From Trichosporon coremiiforme (lineage: Eukaryota > Basidiomycota > Tremellomycetes > Trichosporonales > Trichosporonaceae), in contig BCJJ01000009.1 of assembly GCA_039545355.1 (NCBI GenBank), forward strand, positions 1,219,757 through 1,283,756: 64,000 bases of DNA. Direction: 5' to 3'. Made by a program: the position numbers and the translations under genes. The notes below the pieces were generated by a model. It searched no databases, was not told the origin of the DNA, and saw nothing but the letters and a program-made list of their open reading frames with translations. This document shows positions 10,513 to 21,695 of the stretch, piece after piece (positions within the stretch are counted from its first letter, which is position 1; every line of letters begins with the position of its first letter).

Positions 10513-11086
10513 GCAGCTGGCCAAACCGGGGCGTGTAGTTGCAGTATGGAGATGGCTGCCTCAATGGGCAGGCAGGCAGAAGTCGAAGTCATCTAAGTTA
10601 TCTAGTTTCAGCAGTATAGGTTTACTTTTGTTCCTTAGGTTTTTCACATGGTGTTAGTGTAAAGAGGTATAGATCATGAAGAAGATGCAGAATACATATT
10701 GCCAATCAGTCCGCTTGCGGTGCTACACCAGTCTAAGGTTGGGCGGAGATGGCGCTGGGCAAGGGTGAGTTCAACAGGCATACGCCACCTCGATGAGTGG
10801 CCACAGACGCTGGCCATGTACACTGCACTCCCATGACCAGTTCCGTTCGAAAGCCAACCGCGTCCGCTTCGTGCTGCACGTAAGCACTGGGTGCGCTCAG
10901 ACCCCTACGATGAGGACGTGCAGGAGAAAGGTGCCTCACAGCTTCGCGTCCCACGACGCGCTACCGGCGCGGAATCAATCCATACCGCGTTTCAACGTCA
11001 TCGATCGCCTCCACCTTGCGTCGTCCACAACATCCACATCCTCCACGAGCAGTGAGCTACGTTGAGCCAAACCCAGCTGACCCCAG
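10513..11086. other. Spacer with a probable 5'-UTR intron for the next gene
   Basis: About 570 bp without a gene. Its last 35 bp (11052-11086) read gtgagc...cagctgaccccag, which looks like a complete short intron ending directly before the ATG at 11087. This suggests that the downstream gene has an intron in its 5' untranslated region. No in-frame upstream ATG close by would make it coding. Confidence 0.45.
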
Positions 11087-12400
11087 ATGGGCGACAGACA
11101 GCACGCCTTCCAATCTCCCCACGGGCAGCCGTCCACCCCGCCCTTCTGGCAGGCGGGAAACTACTACCAGCCGGGAAACCTGGTGTGGTGGGCGGGCTCA
11201 GTGTGGAAGTGCGAGAAGCCGCACACGTCCGGCCCGTTCAATCGCGAGGTGAGCTTCCGCACGGGACCAGCTGACAGACCAGCCGACGATAGCGTTGAAC
11301 CTCTGGACGCCTATCGGGTCTTCGCTCATGGGTGCTCCTGGCCCGCCTCCGTCGTCTTCCTTCGCCATGGCGCCGGTGACCTCGTTCGTGCGGCGCGAGG
11401 ACCCAGCCCAGCGCGCCGCTTTGCTGCAGAGCGAAACACAGGCTTCCTACCAACCCGCCAACCTGCAGGAAGAGCTGCTGGGCAAGCGCATCTTCCGCGT
11501 CGCGGGTGTCAACGCACTAACCTACACGCCCGAGCAGGAGCTGGACCAGCTCCGCAGGGCCACTTGGGTCGAGTATCTCGGCCGTAATGGCGAGAGCGAG
11601 CCGCTGTGGACTGAGGGATGTCGGGGCCGCGCGGCTATTATGGCAGCCAGCGGGCGCGATAACGCCCCTCTGCCCCTTGTGCGCTGGCAGTGGGTCGAGG
11701 TCGATGGACCCATCCCCGTCGACGCCATCCCGGTTGGAAACGAGGCGAGGGGCCAGGTCCTCTTCGCCGGCCGCGTGTACATCAACGGCGGCATCCACCT
11801 GGGCAAGTGAGTCCCCTTTGTCCAACTTCACACTTTAGCCGTCCTCCCTCGCCCTTGCAGCAAGGCGGGAAGAGCGGTGTGGCTTGAGGTGTCCCCTGTA
11901 TAAACTAACATCCAGGGTCGGCGAACACCTGCAGAACCGGTTCAGTGTCTCGTGGGGCGGGGCCGAGCGCACGCACCAAGGCTTCGAGGTACTGTGCGGC
12001 GACTACACGTGCGTCGAGTGGATTCGCGTCGGCAAGGGACAGGCGGCGACGTTCCCGAACCGCCTGCCCGTCGAAGGGGGAAGGGAAAAGGACGGCCGCG
12101 GTCTCCTGGCCGCGCGTGTCGAGCACGGCGGGGGTTGGCATCCAGGCAGTGAGTATGATTTGGTGTCCGACTGTCTCAATGCCCGCCAACGTGCATCAGA
12201 GCAGGACAATAGCAGCAGAGCACCGCAGCTGGCAGAAGGGCACCGAGAGGGGCGCGGAACAGCTGTGGGGTCGTTGCGTGCAGCTGACATGAACAGAGGT
12301 CCAGGTCGACTCGCAGCACGCGTGCATCTCCTTCGGCGGGCGCGAGGTGCTCATCGACGAGTTCGAGGTCGCCGTGTACTCTGACCCGAACAGGCGATAA
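11087..12400 (+). CDS. CBM5/12-like and double DM9 (DUF3421) carbohydrate-binding protein
   Basis: Four exons: 11087-11248, 11283-11806, 11916-12148 and 12297-12400, about 340 aa. Residues about 18-60 match a chitin-binding type 3 (CBM5/12) pattern: WQAGNYYQPGNLVWWAGSVW, then KCEKPHTS, ending at LWTPIG. The C-terminal half carries two DM9-like repeats. The first is GQVLFAGRVYINGGIHLGKV followed by SVSWGGAERTHQGFEVLCG. The second is PGKVQVDSQHACISFGGREV then EFEVAVYSD. The second and third splices fall inside the repeats and restore the DM9 pattern, which supports the model. DM9 proteins include mannose-binding lectins. No signal peptide is visible, so an intracellular or unconventionally released lectin is more likely than a cell-wall enzyme. 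No catalytic domain is seen. The first intron is only 34 nt. Confidence 0.85.
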
Positions 12401-12638
12401 CGCGCGTCGCAGCGTGATAAGTGGATAGGTTGGCCAGATCTAATCGGCCGAAGTTGGCGAAGCTTTGTATCTGATAAAATGTATGACGTAGTGGATGGCA
12501 TGACTAAGCATGTGGCTTGGAGATCTGCACAATCCAAAGTTCAACTCGAACCCATGTACAACTGACATTCTGCCAACGCATAAACTACCACATCGCTAAC
12601 TCACGGGGAGACATCCATACGACTAGAAACTAGCGACA

Positions 12639-13314
12639 ATGAGCACGGAAGAGCATGCCCAGACGTGTATCCCGGACGAACTCCGGACGGCAGCCGAGGG
12701 CGGCAAGTTCGAGTACGGCGACAAGCCCGAGTCGTCCATTTTTGCGCGGGACGATGCGCCCGTGCACAACGTCCCCATGGCCGTTATCCGACGACCACTG
12801 CCGAGCGAACTGGACGAGGACAAGGTGCTGGCGTTCATGGAGGAGATGAAGGTGAGTCTTGTCCTCTGCTCTGTCCTTCGTCCCTTGAGTTGCAGCCGGT
12901 GGAGGTCGTGGCAGTCGGTGGAGGTGGACTTCAGGCGACCCAGTCACCTCACCTCAGCCTCACCTCAGCCTCACCTCAGCCTCACCTCAAGCCTCACCAC
13001 AGCAACGCAATAGCAACGGCAACAGCCCTGCAAGCTGGGACGGAGAAGGGCGAAGCATGGACGCAGTACGATGGGGACAATATGCTGACAGGGCTCAGAA
13101 CGGGGACGCCTTCACCCCCATCGAGGTCGTCAAGGTCCAGGCACCCCTGAAATCCGACCCAGACGGCAAGGTGCACAACTTCTACTTTTCCATGGGCGGG
13201 TGTCACCGCTTCGAGGCGACGAAACGACTTGGTTGGCCTACAATCCGCGCGCGCATCATTCAGGTGCCCCCGAGTAATATGAGGATATACCTCGGCGCTG
13301 GGTGTCCTTTCTAG
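12639..13314 (+). CDS. SRX1: Sulfiredoxin
   Basis: Sulfiredoxin reduces cysteine sulfinic acid in hyperoxidised 2-Cys peroxiredoxins, using ATP. Exons 12639-12851 and 13099-13314 give 142 aa, close to the family size. Exon 1 contains HNVPMAVIRRPLPSELDEDK, the conserved sulfiredoxin N-terminal strand. Exon 2 holds FTPIEVVKV, then NFYFSMGGCHRFEATKRLGW with the catalytic cysteine in GGCHR, and ends with MRIYLGAGCPF, matching the RxYLG C-terminal motif. The acceptor is set by frame to gctcag at 13098; the nearer gacag would break the frame. The 247-nt intron carries an 11-bp tandem repeat. The gene is convergent with RPP1. Confidence 0.95.
12945..12997 (+). repeat. 11-bp tandem repeat inside the SRX1 intron
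   Basis: Four to five copies of CCTCACCTCAG in a row, the last copies slightly degenerate. The unit contains both CTCAC and a CAG, so each copy resembles a branch site plus 3' splice site. Copy-number change could therefore affect acceptor choice, though the frame-correct acceptor lies 100 bp further on. Confidence 0.8.
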
Positions 13315-13695
13315 AGATCATAGACTTGTAGATTTCGATGAGAGGCTTGTGAGGGTTGTGGCATGATCACGTGGCTCTTGCGCGTCGAACAGAACTTCGA
13401 CCGACTCCGAGCCGTCTCCGCTATCGATCACACCGAGCTAAAACTGACCTGACATGCCAGATAGCGATCGCGCGCGGCTGACTGCAACTGCGACGGAGAG
13501 ACGCCTGACCTTGTGGTTCACGGGTTGAACTAGTCCAAAATGAAAGCGAACCCGAGACGCCAGAACCCTCTACGCGCATCTTCCCTCAAATTTTCTGCAA
13601 CCTGTTTTTGGGTGGCCCAATCCATGCATTAATGGTACATGATCAAGGGAAGAAGATGAGGTGTCCGGGATAGGGGGGAGGGGAGGACGAGACGC
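13315..13695. other. Convergent spacer between SRX1 and RPP1
   Basis: About 380 bp holding the 3' ends of two convergent genes. I see no gene or repeat in it. Confidence 0.5.
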
Positions 13696-14356
13696 TTAGT
13701 CGAAGAGACCGAAGCCCATGTCGTCGTCAGACTCCTCCTTGGCCTCCTCCTTCTTCTCCTCAGCGGCGGGGGCGTCGCCACCGGCAGCGGCGGCGGCACC
13801 ACCAGCAGCGGGGGCACCAGCGGCGGGGGCACCGCCACCACCGACGTTGGTGAGCATCTCCTTGATGTCCTTGCCCTCAAGAGCCTTGGCGAGGAGCGAA
13901 GCGTAGATCTGGTCGATCTCGAGCTTGGCAGCCGAGGTAAGGGCGATGAGCTTGTCGGCCTGGGGAAGTCAGCTCCAATTCGCGTAGTGGATAGCTTCGA
14001 TAGCAAGCCCGAAGGCCGCCTGCTTCAGACACTCACGGTGATCTCGACAGCGTCGTCGGCCAGGATGAGGGCGGCGAGGGAGAGGTTCTGGATCTCAGAC
14101 TGCACTGTTAGCTGTCGCCCGACAGATTTGAACGATCGACCTCCGACGCCGACGCAGCGAGTTCGCGTTCCGCCCTTTCCAGTGTCCAAGCTGTAGTTCC
14201 AAGCGCGGTCGTGAGTCGCGACCCAAATTTTGTCCCTCCAAGACATCCCAAGCCCACAACCCGTCTACTCTTCCAGCATAGAATCAAAGTCCGGGCGAAA
14301 CAATGAACATTGATGCGCGGTCGTCGTCGAGGTCGTTGTCGTCGTGGTCTCACCAT
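13696..14356 (-). CDS. RPP1: 60S acidic ribosomal protein P1 (stalk protein)
   Basis: The P1 protein of the ribosomal stalk recruits translation GTPases. On the minus strand the exons are 14354-14356, 14037-14099 and 13696-13959, giving 109 aa, the usual length. Spliced start: [22 protein letters not shown], then [20 protein letters not shown], then [19 protein letters not shown], an alanine/glycine hinge, and the invariant acidic tail ending [11 protein letters not shown]. The first exon appears to be the start codon alone, directly followed by a gtgaga donor. The intron ends at gtgcag before TCTGAG. No other ATG restores the conserved SEI start. This is the most striking minimal exon in the window. 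The last 20 residues match the P-protein consensus exactly in kind. Confidence 0.95.
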
Positions 14357-15069
14357 TTTTATACGTTAACCGAGGTTTAAGCCGGAGAGAAAGGCAGGAA
14401 TAACGCTTGAGTGGAGAAGAAGAAGAATGGTCGAGAACGCAACTTAGACTGCATCCAACCCCGACCCGTCCAAAGGGTGCCACACGAAACTATAGATCGG
14501 GGTTTCGCCGATCGCATCACGTGATTTTGAGCTGCCGCTCGTGTGGAAGTCTCAACCTAATTCTTATATGGGCCCACCGTTTGTTTATCACTGGGAGTAG
14601 AGTGACGTTGCTCCAAAATTGTCGGTCGACGGAATGCCGGACTTACAACGAATCGAATTTTGAGTAGTTTCTAGTAATTGTCCTCTGACACCAATATGGT
14701 GTGACCAAGTCGGGAACTGATGGGTGTCGAATGCATATGGCAGATGAATGGTGGTTGGAGGTGTTGGAGTTGTAAATCGTGGTTTTTTGGCCGACCTGCG
14801 GGCATGATCGGCGGTTTCGAGCCCTCTTTCGATGTCACCTTGCCTAACAGCCACGTCAGACCCGAGCTTCACGTACCACACTCCACGCCCACCGATACTC
14901 CATTAACACCTTCGCCGGCGCCGTTGATCTGGCCGTTGGGTTGAGATGATCGTCCCTCGCTCTCAGTTACCTGCTGTGTACGCCTAAGCCCGTCACCATA
15001 CGCCCGCACACCTACCCGTCATGCTGCGTCCCGCCCCGCACGGTCTCGATTCACGTTCTCGGAACCGAA
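14357..15069. other. Divergent spacer between RPP1 and the broken gene
   Basis: About 710 bp with no supportable gene. It holds the RPP1 promoter on the left. A two-copy repeat of about 31 bp (TTCCTCTCGAC-TTACA-CCCCTTCCC) starts just inside the next gene, near 15100-15165. Confidence 0.45.
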
Positions 15070-17915
15070 ATGCACGGTTCTGATTACGCATTGGGACACT
15101 TCCTCTCGACGTTACATCCCCTTCCCACCGCCCTTCCTCTCGACATTACACCCCCTTCCCGCACTAATGACAGCGACACTTTCGACGAAGACACTTACTT
15201 CATGCCTACCCTCGCCGCCACTAATAATTCCACCTTACCCTCATGCTCTTTTGATGTTACGCCTCCGAGCATCACTGTCAGCGAGCGGAAGCGAGCCCCC
15301 TCTACCGATCACGACAGCAACCTCGGCAACTCTGGACCCCGTGTCGCCGACTTCACCGACTCTTCGGCCATCAAGGTCAAGTTTACGGTCAAGAAGCGCA
15401 AGACCACTGCCCGTGGCGCCGCCTCGCGTCAAAGAGCCGATTCGATTACCGCCCGCGAGCTTGGCGACAACCTCTCGGAGCCCACCGACTCAAATTCACC
15501 TCCGGGCAGCTCGTCGGAGTATTCCGACTCTGAATCTGATCGCCGCTCAGACGACAGCGACTCAGACTACATCAATGAGTCGTACAATGCCAACCTCGTC
15601 AGTCCCATACAGTTCAATGGCCAGCCGACGCCTACCGGCTGAAGTGGACGAAGGAGGTCAAGGTCGACGACAAAATCCATCCCGTTGCGCGCCGCCTTTT
15701 TGAGGAAAGGCTGTCGGCGAGGAAGGGGCCTTGTCGCCAGTTTAGGCAAGCCCTCAACACGGCCTTCAAAGCCGACACGAAGCGTGCTCAGGAACACTTT
15801 GTCCTGCCACCTCCGAAAATCATCCCGCAGACTGTGAGTACCTGGGCGAACCTCAAATGGCTCCTTCCCATGCATATGCTCATAACAGCTGTTGGAAGGC
15901 TACCCACGATCGTGCACCTTCCCCACACCCGAGCAGGTTGAGGACTGGCCCGTGCGCGATGGCCCACCCCTGCACCCGACCGACAACCTGATCGAGTCGG
16001 ACGCGGTGCACACCCATATCCAGAAGGCTCTGAACCTTCTGGGACGACTTGAGGCAGCACAGGCGTCACCGGACCTCGTGGACCAAATCTATGCTGACGC
16101 CCGAACCGGGGAACCTGCCATGTTCCCTCATCACGGCCTGGGAAATGTCCGACCCGTTCCTCAGGCAGTCAGTTTGGGCAAGGGTGGAGGTCATGTGCAC
16201 TGCAACAATCTGACGATGCTGTGCATCCTCGAGTACAATCAGATCGACGATGAAGGCAACGAGATTGAACATGTGAGCATGGACGGGGCGGCCGCCTCGT
16301 TCAACACTCTCGCCCTTTTCGAGTACGGGTCCCTCAACCGGCATATGCTCGACCACGACCTCAACGAGAGGAGGCAAGGTATTCCAACTGGCTCAATACC
16401 GGCGACGACACCTACCGGTGGAAGAGCGCTCTGCCACCAGCCGACATCGACGCATTCGAAGCGTCGTACGGTTCGACGCTTACTCAGGTCGATTACTTGG
16501 CTGCACAGCTGCGCGCCAACGCGCCAGATTGGAATGACGTCCCGGTCAAGGACAGCGATGGCGCCCCGACCCTGTTATTTGCTGCAGACACGCCCACGGA
16601 GAAGCTTGCGGCATTGCTGGATGTGGCCGTCCAGAGGATGCGTGACCTTTGCAGCTATAGGCACGGCGTTCGCGACGCAGAGCCAGGAATGGCCCCTTCC
16701 TCCTTCTGGGTCCGAGTTATACGTTCCCACGGCTACACGAGGGCAGATGGGACGGTGGGAGTCCGAGACCCGGCCATCAACTTGCCCACAGTCTTCGGTG
16801 TTGTCAACCACCCGCTCAGAGCCTCTCTGGCAGCCTACGGCGCCACGGAGAGACCTTCGGCCTCTCGGGAGACGACGCCAAGAACGCCTTCGAACTCTGG
16901 CCGGTCAACCGGTTCAGGCGGAGTTATCGCACCTCCGGCCTTCTCGCGGTCTTGGATATCATGCGTCCGATGCTGCAGAATCTTCGGGACAAGCTCGTCG
17001 ACAGGGGAGTGTTCGCCAACAAGCGGACCCATGGGCGGCCGAGCCCTCGATCGGCGGCTCTCTGGAGTCGGAACGGAATCAAGCGTCGTGGAGCACTTGC
17101 TCACCGACCCCGACTATCTGCCGGAGCTGGAGCGAGCTTGGCAGCAATACCTCGAGGCGATGCCTCCGTCGGAGAGTCCTACTGGCACCAGCTGCTTGCA
17201 CTGCAGCAAGCCGCCCGGGGGCAAGCGCAAGCTGTGCACGTCGTGTTACCGGATCAGGCGAGAGCTGGACCTCGCCAGGGTGGCCCAAGCGGAACTGGAA
17301 CGGGCTGGAGGAGCCGCGCCGATTTCCCTATTGCTTATGGACGCAGCTGGGATCACCCCTCTGCCGCGGCACCACGCCGGAGACTGTGAACACGGCGCTG
17401 GTGGCGGTCTTCCAGAAGAGGGTGAATCTGCGCCAGTGCTGCGGGTGGAGTTCGAACGGACATGCGCCTTGTGCAAGAATTCGTTCCCGCACAAAGCGAA
17501 GTTGGAGACAATACCTGGACCGCAATTTATGAAGTTCATCTCCCAATGCCGGCTTACGCCTAGGCTTGTGCAAGTCGCCATGACCGTGCGGCAAAGTTCA
17601 AGCGAGCGTCGGATTCGGACGCCCCCGTAACCTCGACACAGCAGCATTGGAGCAGCTGGGGCTGCCAATGCTCATGTGGCTGTTCGCGCTACCATGCCCA
17701 GAGAGCCACAGAACGCGACCAGACGAGGGAGGCGCAGAGCGTATCCTGTCACTGGCGGTGCTGACGGTACTTCAGATATGTGGACCATGCTTCAACAACT
17801 GGTACGATTTTACGCCCTTTGGCAAGGCAAGAGGGCGGCGGCTCTGGCCGCGAAACAGGCCGAGAAGCAAGCCGCACAGGAGGAGACGTCTGCGCTCAGG
17901 CTGCTAAGCAGGTAG
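15070..17915 (+). pseudogene. Unrecognised gene broken into several reading frames
   Basis: Coding-like sequence continues for about 2.8 kb, but the frame changes without usable splice sites. Segment 1 (15070-15642) is serine-rich and acidic with a basic patch (KVKFTVKKRKTTARG). Segment 2 (about 15640-15833) reads KWTKEVKVDDKIHPVARRLF. A credible intron (15834-15888) follows, then segment 3 (15889 to about 16378) ending LNRHMLDHDLNERRQ. The frame then shifts, reading YSNWLNTGDDTYRWKSALPP from 16380. Near 16844 another frame reads HGETFGLSGDDAKNAFELWP until about 17035, and the former frame resumes to a stop at 17630. That last part has two zinc-ribbon-like cysteine clusters, CLHC...CTSC and CALC. 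A further alanine/lysine-rich piece ends at 17915. I do not recognise the family. A decayed gene, a mobile-element remnant or indel errors in the assembly are all possible. Confidence 0.45.
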
Positions 17916-18446
17916 CTGACCAGGGCATAGGATCAGGCATCCTCTTTGGAGCACTGGATTCTCCTCGCATCATTCCACCAGCTGGTGGCCGAAGTGAACG
18001 AGAACGCCCTCGCCAGGAATGCTCAATATCTCTCCCCAAGCCGTCCGTCATGAGGTTCCGGATCTACGATCGAGCCTAAGGAGAGGTAGAGGAGGTTGCT
18101 CGAGTCAGCTTTAGTCAGCTTTGGAGCACCAGAGCTTGGTAAGAAGGGAAGCAAGCGATCTGGAGAGGGATGACGCCTCGTCCAGGGATGCAGCCAGGTT
18201 GGCTAGGAGCCCGGTTGTAGACAGTCGGAGCTTATTTATATGCACACCACATTTAACCTGCCGAGACACCCGCTTAGCGATATCTAATCTAGGTACCGCG
18301 GCGGTAAAGCTAATCATGCTCAGTCGGTTAGCCGTTGCAGACAGTACAAGCTGGTGCGTTGCAACTCTGGTGGCAGCATACTGGATGCATTCTAATAGGT
18401 AAGGGAGTCTATCCGGGTAAGTAGTACAAAAGTCCGTGGTATGAAA
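17916..18446. other. Spacer between the broken gene and the NADH dehydrogenase
   Basis: About 530 bp without a gene. Near 18104-18122 GTCAGCTTT occurs twice, 13 bp apart, which resembles the left box of the arrays, but no right boxes follow. The region holds the 3' end of the minus-strand gene starting at 20398. Confidence 0.45.
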
Positions 18447-20398
18447 TTAGTTGCGCGAGACATCGCGACCGAAGAGCTTGACCTTGAGCCAGTCAGCCAT
18501 TACGAGGGAGCGGTTGCGAAGGGAGTAAAGCGTGGAGATGTAAGCGGAGCGCCAGAAGAGCATGGCGGCACCACCTCCAGAGGCGAGGTTGCCGTTGAAG
18601 AGGGGCAGGTCGGCGATGGCCTTCTCGCTTCCGATGTAGGCGAGCGAACCCTGGTGCGAGTAGTGGAAGGGGGTAATCTTGGAGACGCGGTTGAGCTTCT
18701 TGACAACGTTCTCAATCTCCTCGGCAGAGGCGGTGCCGGACTCGCGGAGCTTCTTGAGCTGGCGCTCGTACTTGGCCTTCTGGCCGATCTTGCCAAAGGT
18801 CGTGGCGAGGTACTTGCCCTCCTGGGAGGCGACCTGCGCGGTGGGGGCGTACGAGGTGGCAGTGCAGTCTCCGATGGCGTAGACGCCGGGGGCACCGAGC
18901 ATCTCGAGGTAGTCGTCGACGACGATACCACGGCGCTGGGTCTGGACAGCGGGGAGCTTGGCCATCAGGTTGCGGGTGATGGGGCGCGAAGTGTTGCCGG
19001 TGGCCCAAACGAGCAGACCGTAGGGGATCTCGCGGGTCTCCTTGTTGGCGTCCTGGACGATGACGCTGTCCTCCTTGACGTCCTTGACCATGGTGCGGGT
19101 GAGGACGTCAATCTTGTTCTCCTTGAAGGTCGACTCGGTGTACTGGATGAGCTGCTTGGAGAAGGCGGGAAGCACGTTGGGGAGCGCCTCAATGAGGGTG
19201 ATGCGGAGCCTGTCGGCGACCTCGGGGTACCACTTCTTGAGGTCCTCGATCAGGAAGTCGTGGAGCTCACCGGCGTACTCGACACCAGTGGGGCCACCAC
19301 CGACAACGATCATGTGCATGAGGCGATCCACCTCGGCCTGGGTCTGGCCAGGGAAGTGGGCAGTCTCAATGCACTCCATGAGCTTCTCACGGATCTTCTC
19401 GGCGTCCGGAAGCTCCTTGAGGAAGCAGGCGTAGTCGGTCACACCCTTCATGCCAAAGGTCTGGTTCTCGCAACCAACAGCGTAGACAAGGTAGTCGTAG
19501 TTAATCGTGACCTTGTCGGTAGGGCCGTTGACACCAGACAAGTCCTGGAAGGAGACGGTCTTGTTGAAGGGGTCGACATCCTCGGCGTTCGCCTCGTAGA
19601 CCTGGACGGCACGCTTCTTGTGACGGGTGATGAAGCGGGTAGGCTGGATAATTGAGCGGGGCTCGAGCGTTCCGACAGTGACGGACGGGAGAAGAGGAGT
19701 GAAGAGGAAGTAGTTGCGGGGCGAGATGACAACAACGTTGAACTCATCCGTGTCAAGCTGCTTGAGGAACGAGGTAGCGCCCCATCCGGAGCCAAGGATC
19801 ACGAGAGTAGGCTTCGACGGGTCCTGGGGCTTCTGGTCTCCGGGGTGGTTGTCGGCATTGATCTCTGCCGGGCGTTAGCATCGGCTTGATGGCTATGATA
19901 TCATTATTTGGGGGTGACGCACAGTGGTCACGTACCCGGTTACTCACCGTAAAGGAAGAAGGCAGTGCCTCCAATGAAGACGACAGCGGTAAGCTTAACA
20001 ATGTTGCCGAGGATCCTGCGGAAGCGACCCTTCTGCTTCGGCTGCTCGTGCTGCTGCTGGGGTTGCTGAGAGTACTGGGGCTGCTGCTGGCCATCCGTGG
20101 CATAGGCACGGATGCTGCGGAGCGTTGAGGGGCTACCAGCAACAGGAGCCGCGAGGCGGGCGACGGCGGCGCGGGGCGCAAGGGCCGAACGCGCTGAACG
20201 CGCTGCAATCTGGGTGCGAGCTGAACGTTACATTTGCGGAGTGGAAATGAAAATTGTATCCACCATCGCATCGCGTCAGCATGTCTGCTATCGCGCCCTG
20301 CAGATAACCGACCATACCAGACAATCCACGCACTAGCGGACTGTCTAGCCCGCTCGATCAGAGCTGAGAAAGAACTCACCAATCTGGCGGAAAGCCAT
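18447..20398 (-). CDS. NDE1: Alternative (type II) NADH dehydrogenase, mitochondrial, rotenone-insensitive
   Basis: This enzyme oxidises NADH and reduces ubiquinone without pumping protons, as a single polypeptide on the inner mitochondrial membrane. Exons on the minus strand: 20380-20398 (19 nt), 19948-20220 and 18447-19864, giving 569 aa. The N-terminus MAFRQIARTQIAARSARSAL is rich in arginine and alanine and lacks acids, as in a mitochondrial presequence. A glutamine-rich linker and one membrane segment (about residues 76-98, ILGNIVKLTAVVFIGGTAFF) follow. Two dinucleotide-binding motifs are present: LVILGSGWGATSFLKQL for FAD and MIVVGGGPTGVEYAGEL for NADH. The C-terminus has the usual membrane-contact helix ending LKVKLFGRDVSRN. 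The single membrane segment before the FAD domain is typical of the external (Nde) type. The internal type cannot be excluded, so the symbol is tentative. Confidence 0.95.
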
Positions 20399-21695
20399 TT
20401 TGGGCAGAAGTTGTGGGGAGAGTGGTGACCTGAGATGTATCAGCAACCCGTTCCCAAGAGCGTCAATAATATCTGCGCGTTCGGCGGTGACGCAGTGGGC
20501 GCCGGTGAGAAATTGTCAAGGGTGATGTCGGTCCACGTGGCCGGGATCTTCGTCGACCCAGGACCGAAGGCGGGTGGCATCATGCGATTTGCTGATGCGC
20601 CGGCGAACGTCGGCTTGGACCAAGCCTCGGAGTGCGAGAGATGCAGTGCAGGTAGTAACGGACGGACTCACGAGAAAAAGGGTGCACCGGTGCAAGAAAA
20701 GATGAGGAAGAAGTGTTTAAGTAAAGAGTGGAGAGTCCGAGTCCGCTGATTGCGTTGGCCGAACTTGGTCGAACCCGGCAAGGTGGGGAAGGGTTGAAGC
20801 GGGTTCAGACTTGAGTCGTGAGATAAAGCCACGGTCGGCATGACGCGCCGGGCCAACAAGGCCAGAGAACGCCAGAACGTCAGGACACCCAGGAGATCAG
20901 GACTGCCATAGCCGCAAGAGCCCAAGCGCTGACCCGCCCAGCGGCGCCCAGACATGCCAGGACCCCGCCGTTCCCGGCGGCTCCCTAGTCCTCTGTCAAT
21001 GCATCCACGATAATTTTGGCGAGGTTGAAGCGGCATTGGCAGATGCAGTCGAGCCAAACCCTGGCGACCACAGCCGCTGAGCCAATCGCGTCCCCCGTCC
21101 GGAGCGGCTTTGGCTCCCACAAGTGACAAACTCCGCATCTCCTTCGTGCTCTTACCGCCTCTGCCGCCGGTTACTTATCACAAGCCTGCCCCAGTGCGTC
21201 GAATCCCCATTTTACGAATCACATCGCGACTCGTCCGCAACCTTAACGAGAACCCATGTCAATTGACATCTCGAGGTGTTATGCATGCCGAGCTCGATTG
21301 CGTGCACGAAACTTCAAGCGATCGCCCTCCAGGAGGGTCAGGTGACCTCCGCGCACGCATGTTCTCAAGAGTAACCGAGCCTCAAAGTGCGATTTCTTCC
21401 GACGACTCGAAACCGGATAGTGGGCAGATTCCGAAGGCGGCCGAAGAATGAACTGGCGCGTGGTTGGGTCGTCACGTGATGTTATCAGAGAATCAATGAC
21501 CTGTAAACGGCGTCAGGTCGAGGGCTATGTCATCCACACGTGGCTGTAACACTGGTGGCGCGCTCGGCGGTAGCCGATCCGTCCACAGACATTGACCGAT
21601 CGCGGCCAGCAGAATGGACAGACGTCGCGCGCGTTACTTTGCTCGTTCTGACCATCACTCATCGCACCACTTCCACTCTCAGAGTAGTTGCCACC
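20399..21695. other. Divergent intergenic region between NDE1 and the lipid phosphatase
   Basis: About 1.3 kb serving as the promoter region for two divergent genes. I found no RNA gene or supportable open frame. A fragment near 20759-20785 that looks like part of a tRNA T-arm was examined and does not fold into one. Confidence 0.5.

Noticed and set aside
18441..19655. 404-codon plus-strand open frame opposite the NADH dehydrogenase
   Set aside because: Antisense shadow of a strongly codon-biased gene; the minus-strand protein has clear FAD and NADH motifs.
20755..20790. Possible tRNA fragment (gggttcgacc on the minus strand)
   Set aside because: The T-stem does not pair over five base pairs and no D-arm or anticodon arm is found upstream.
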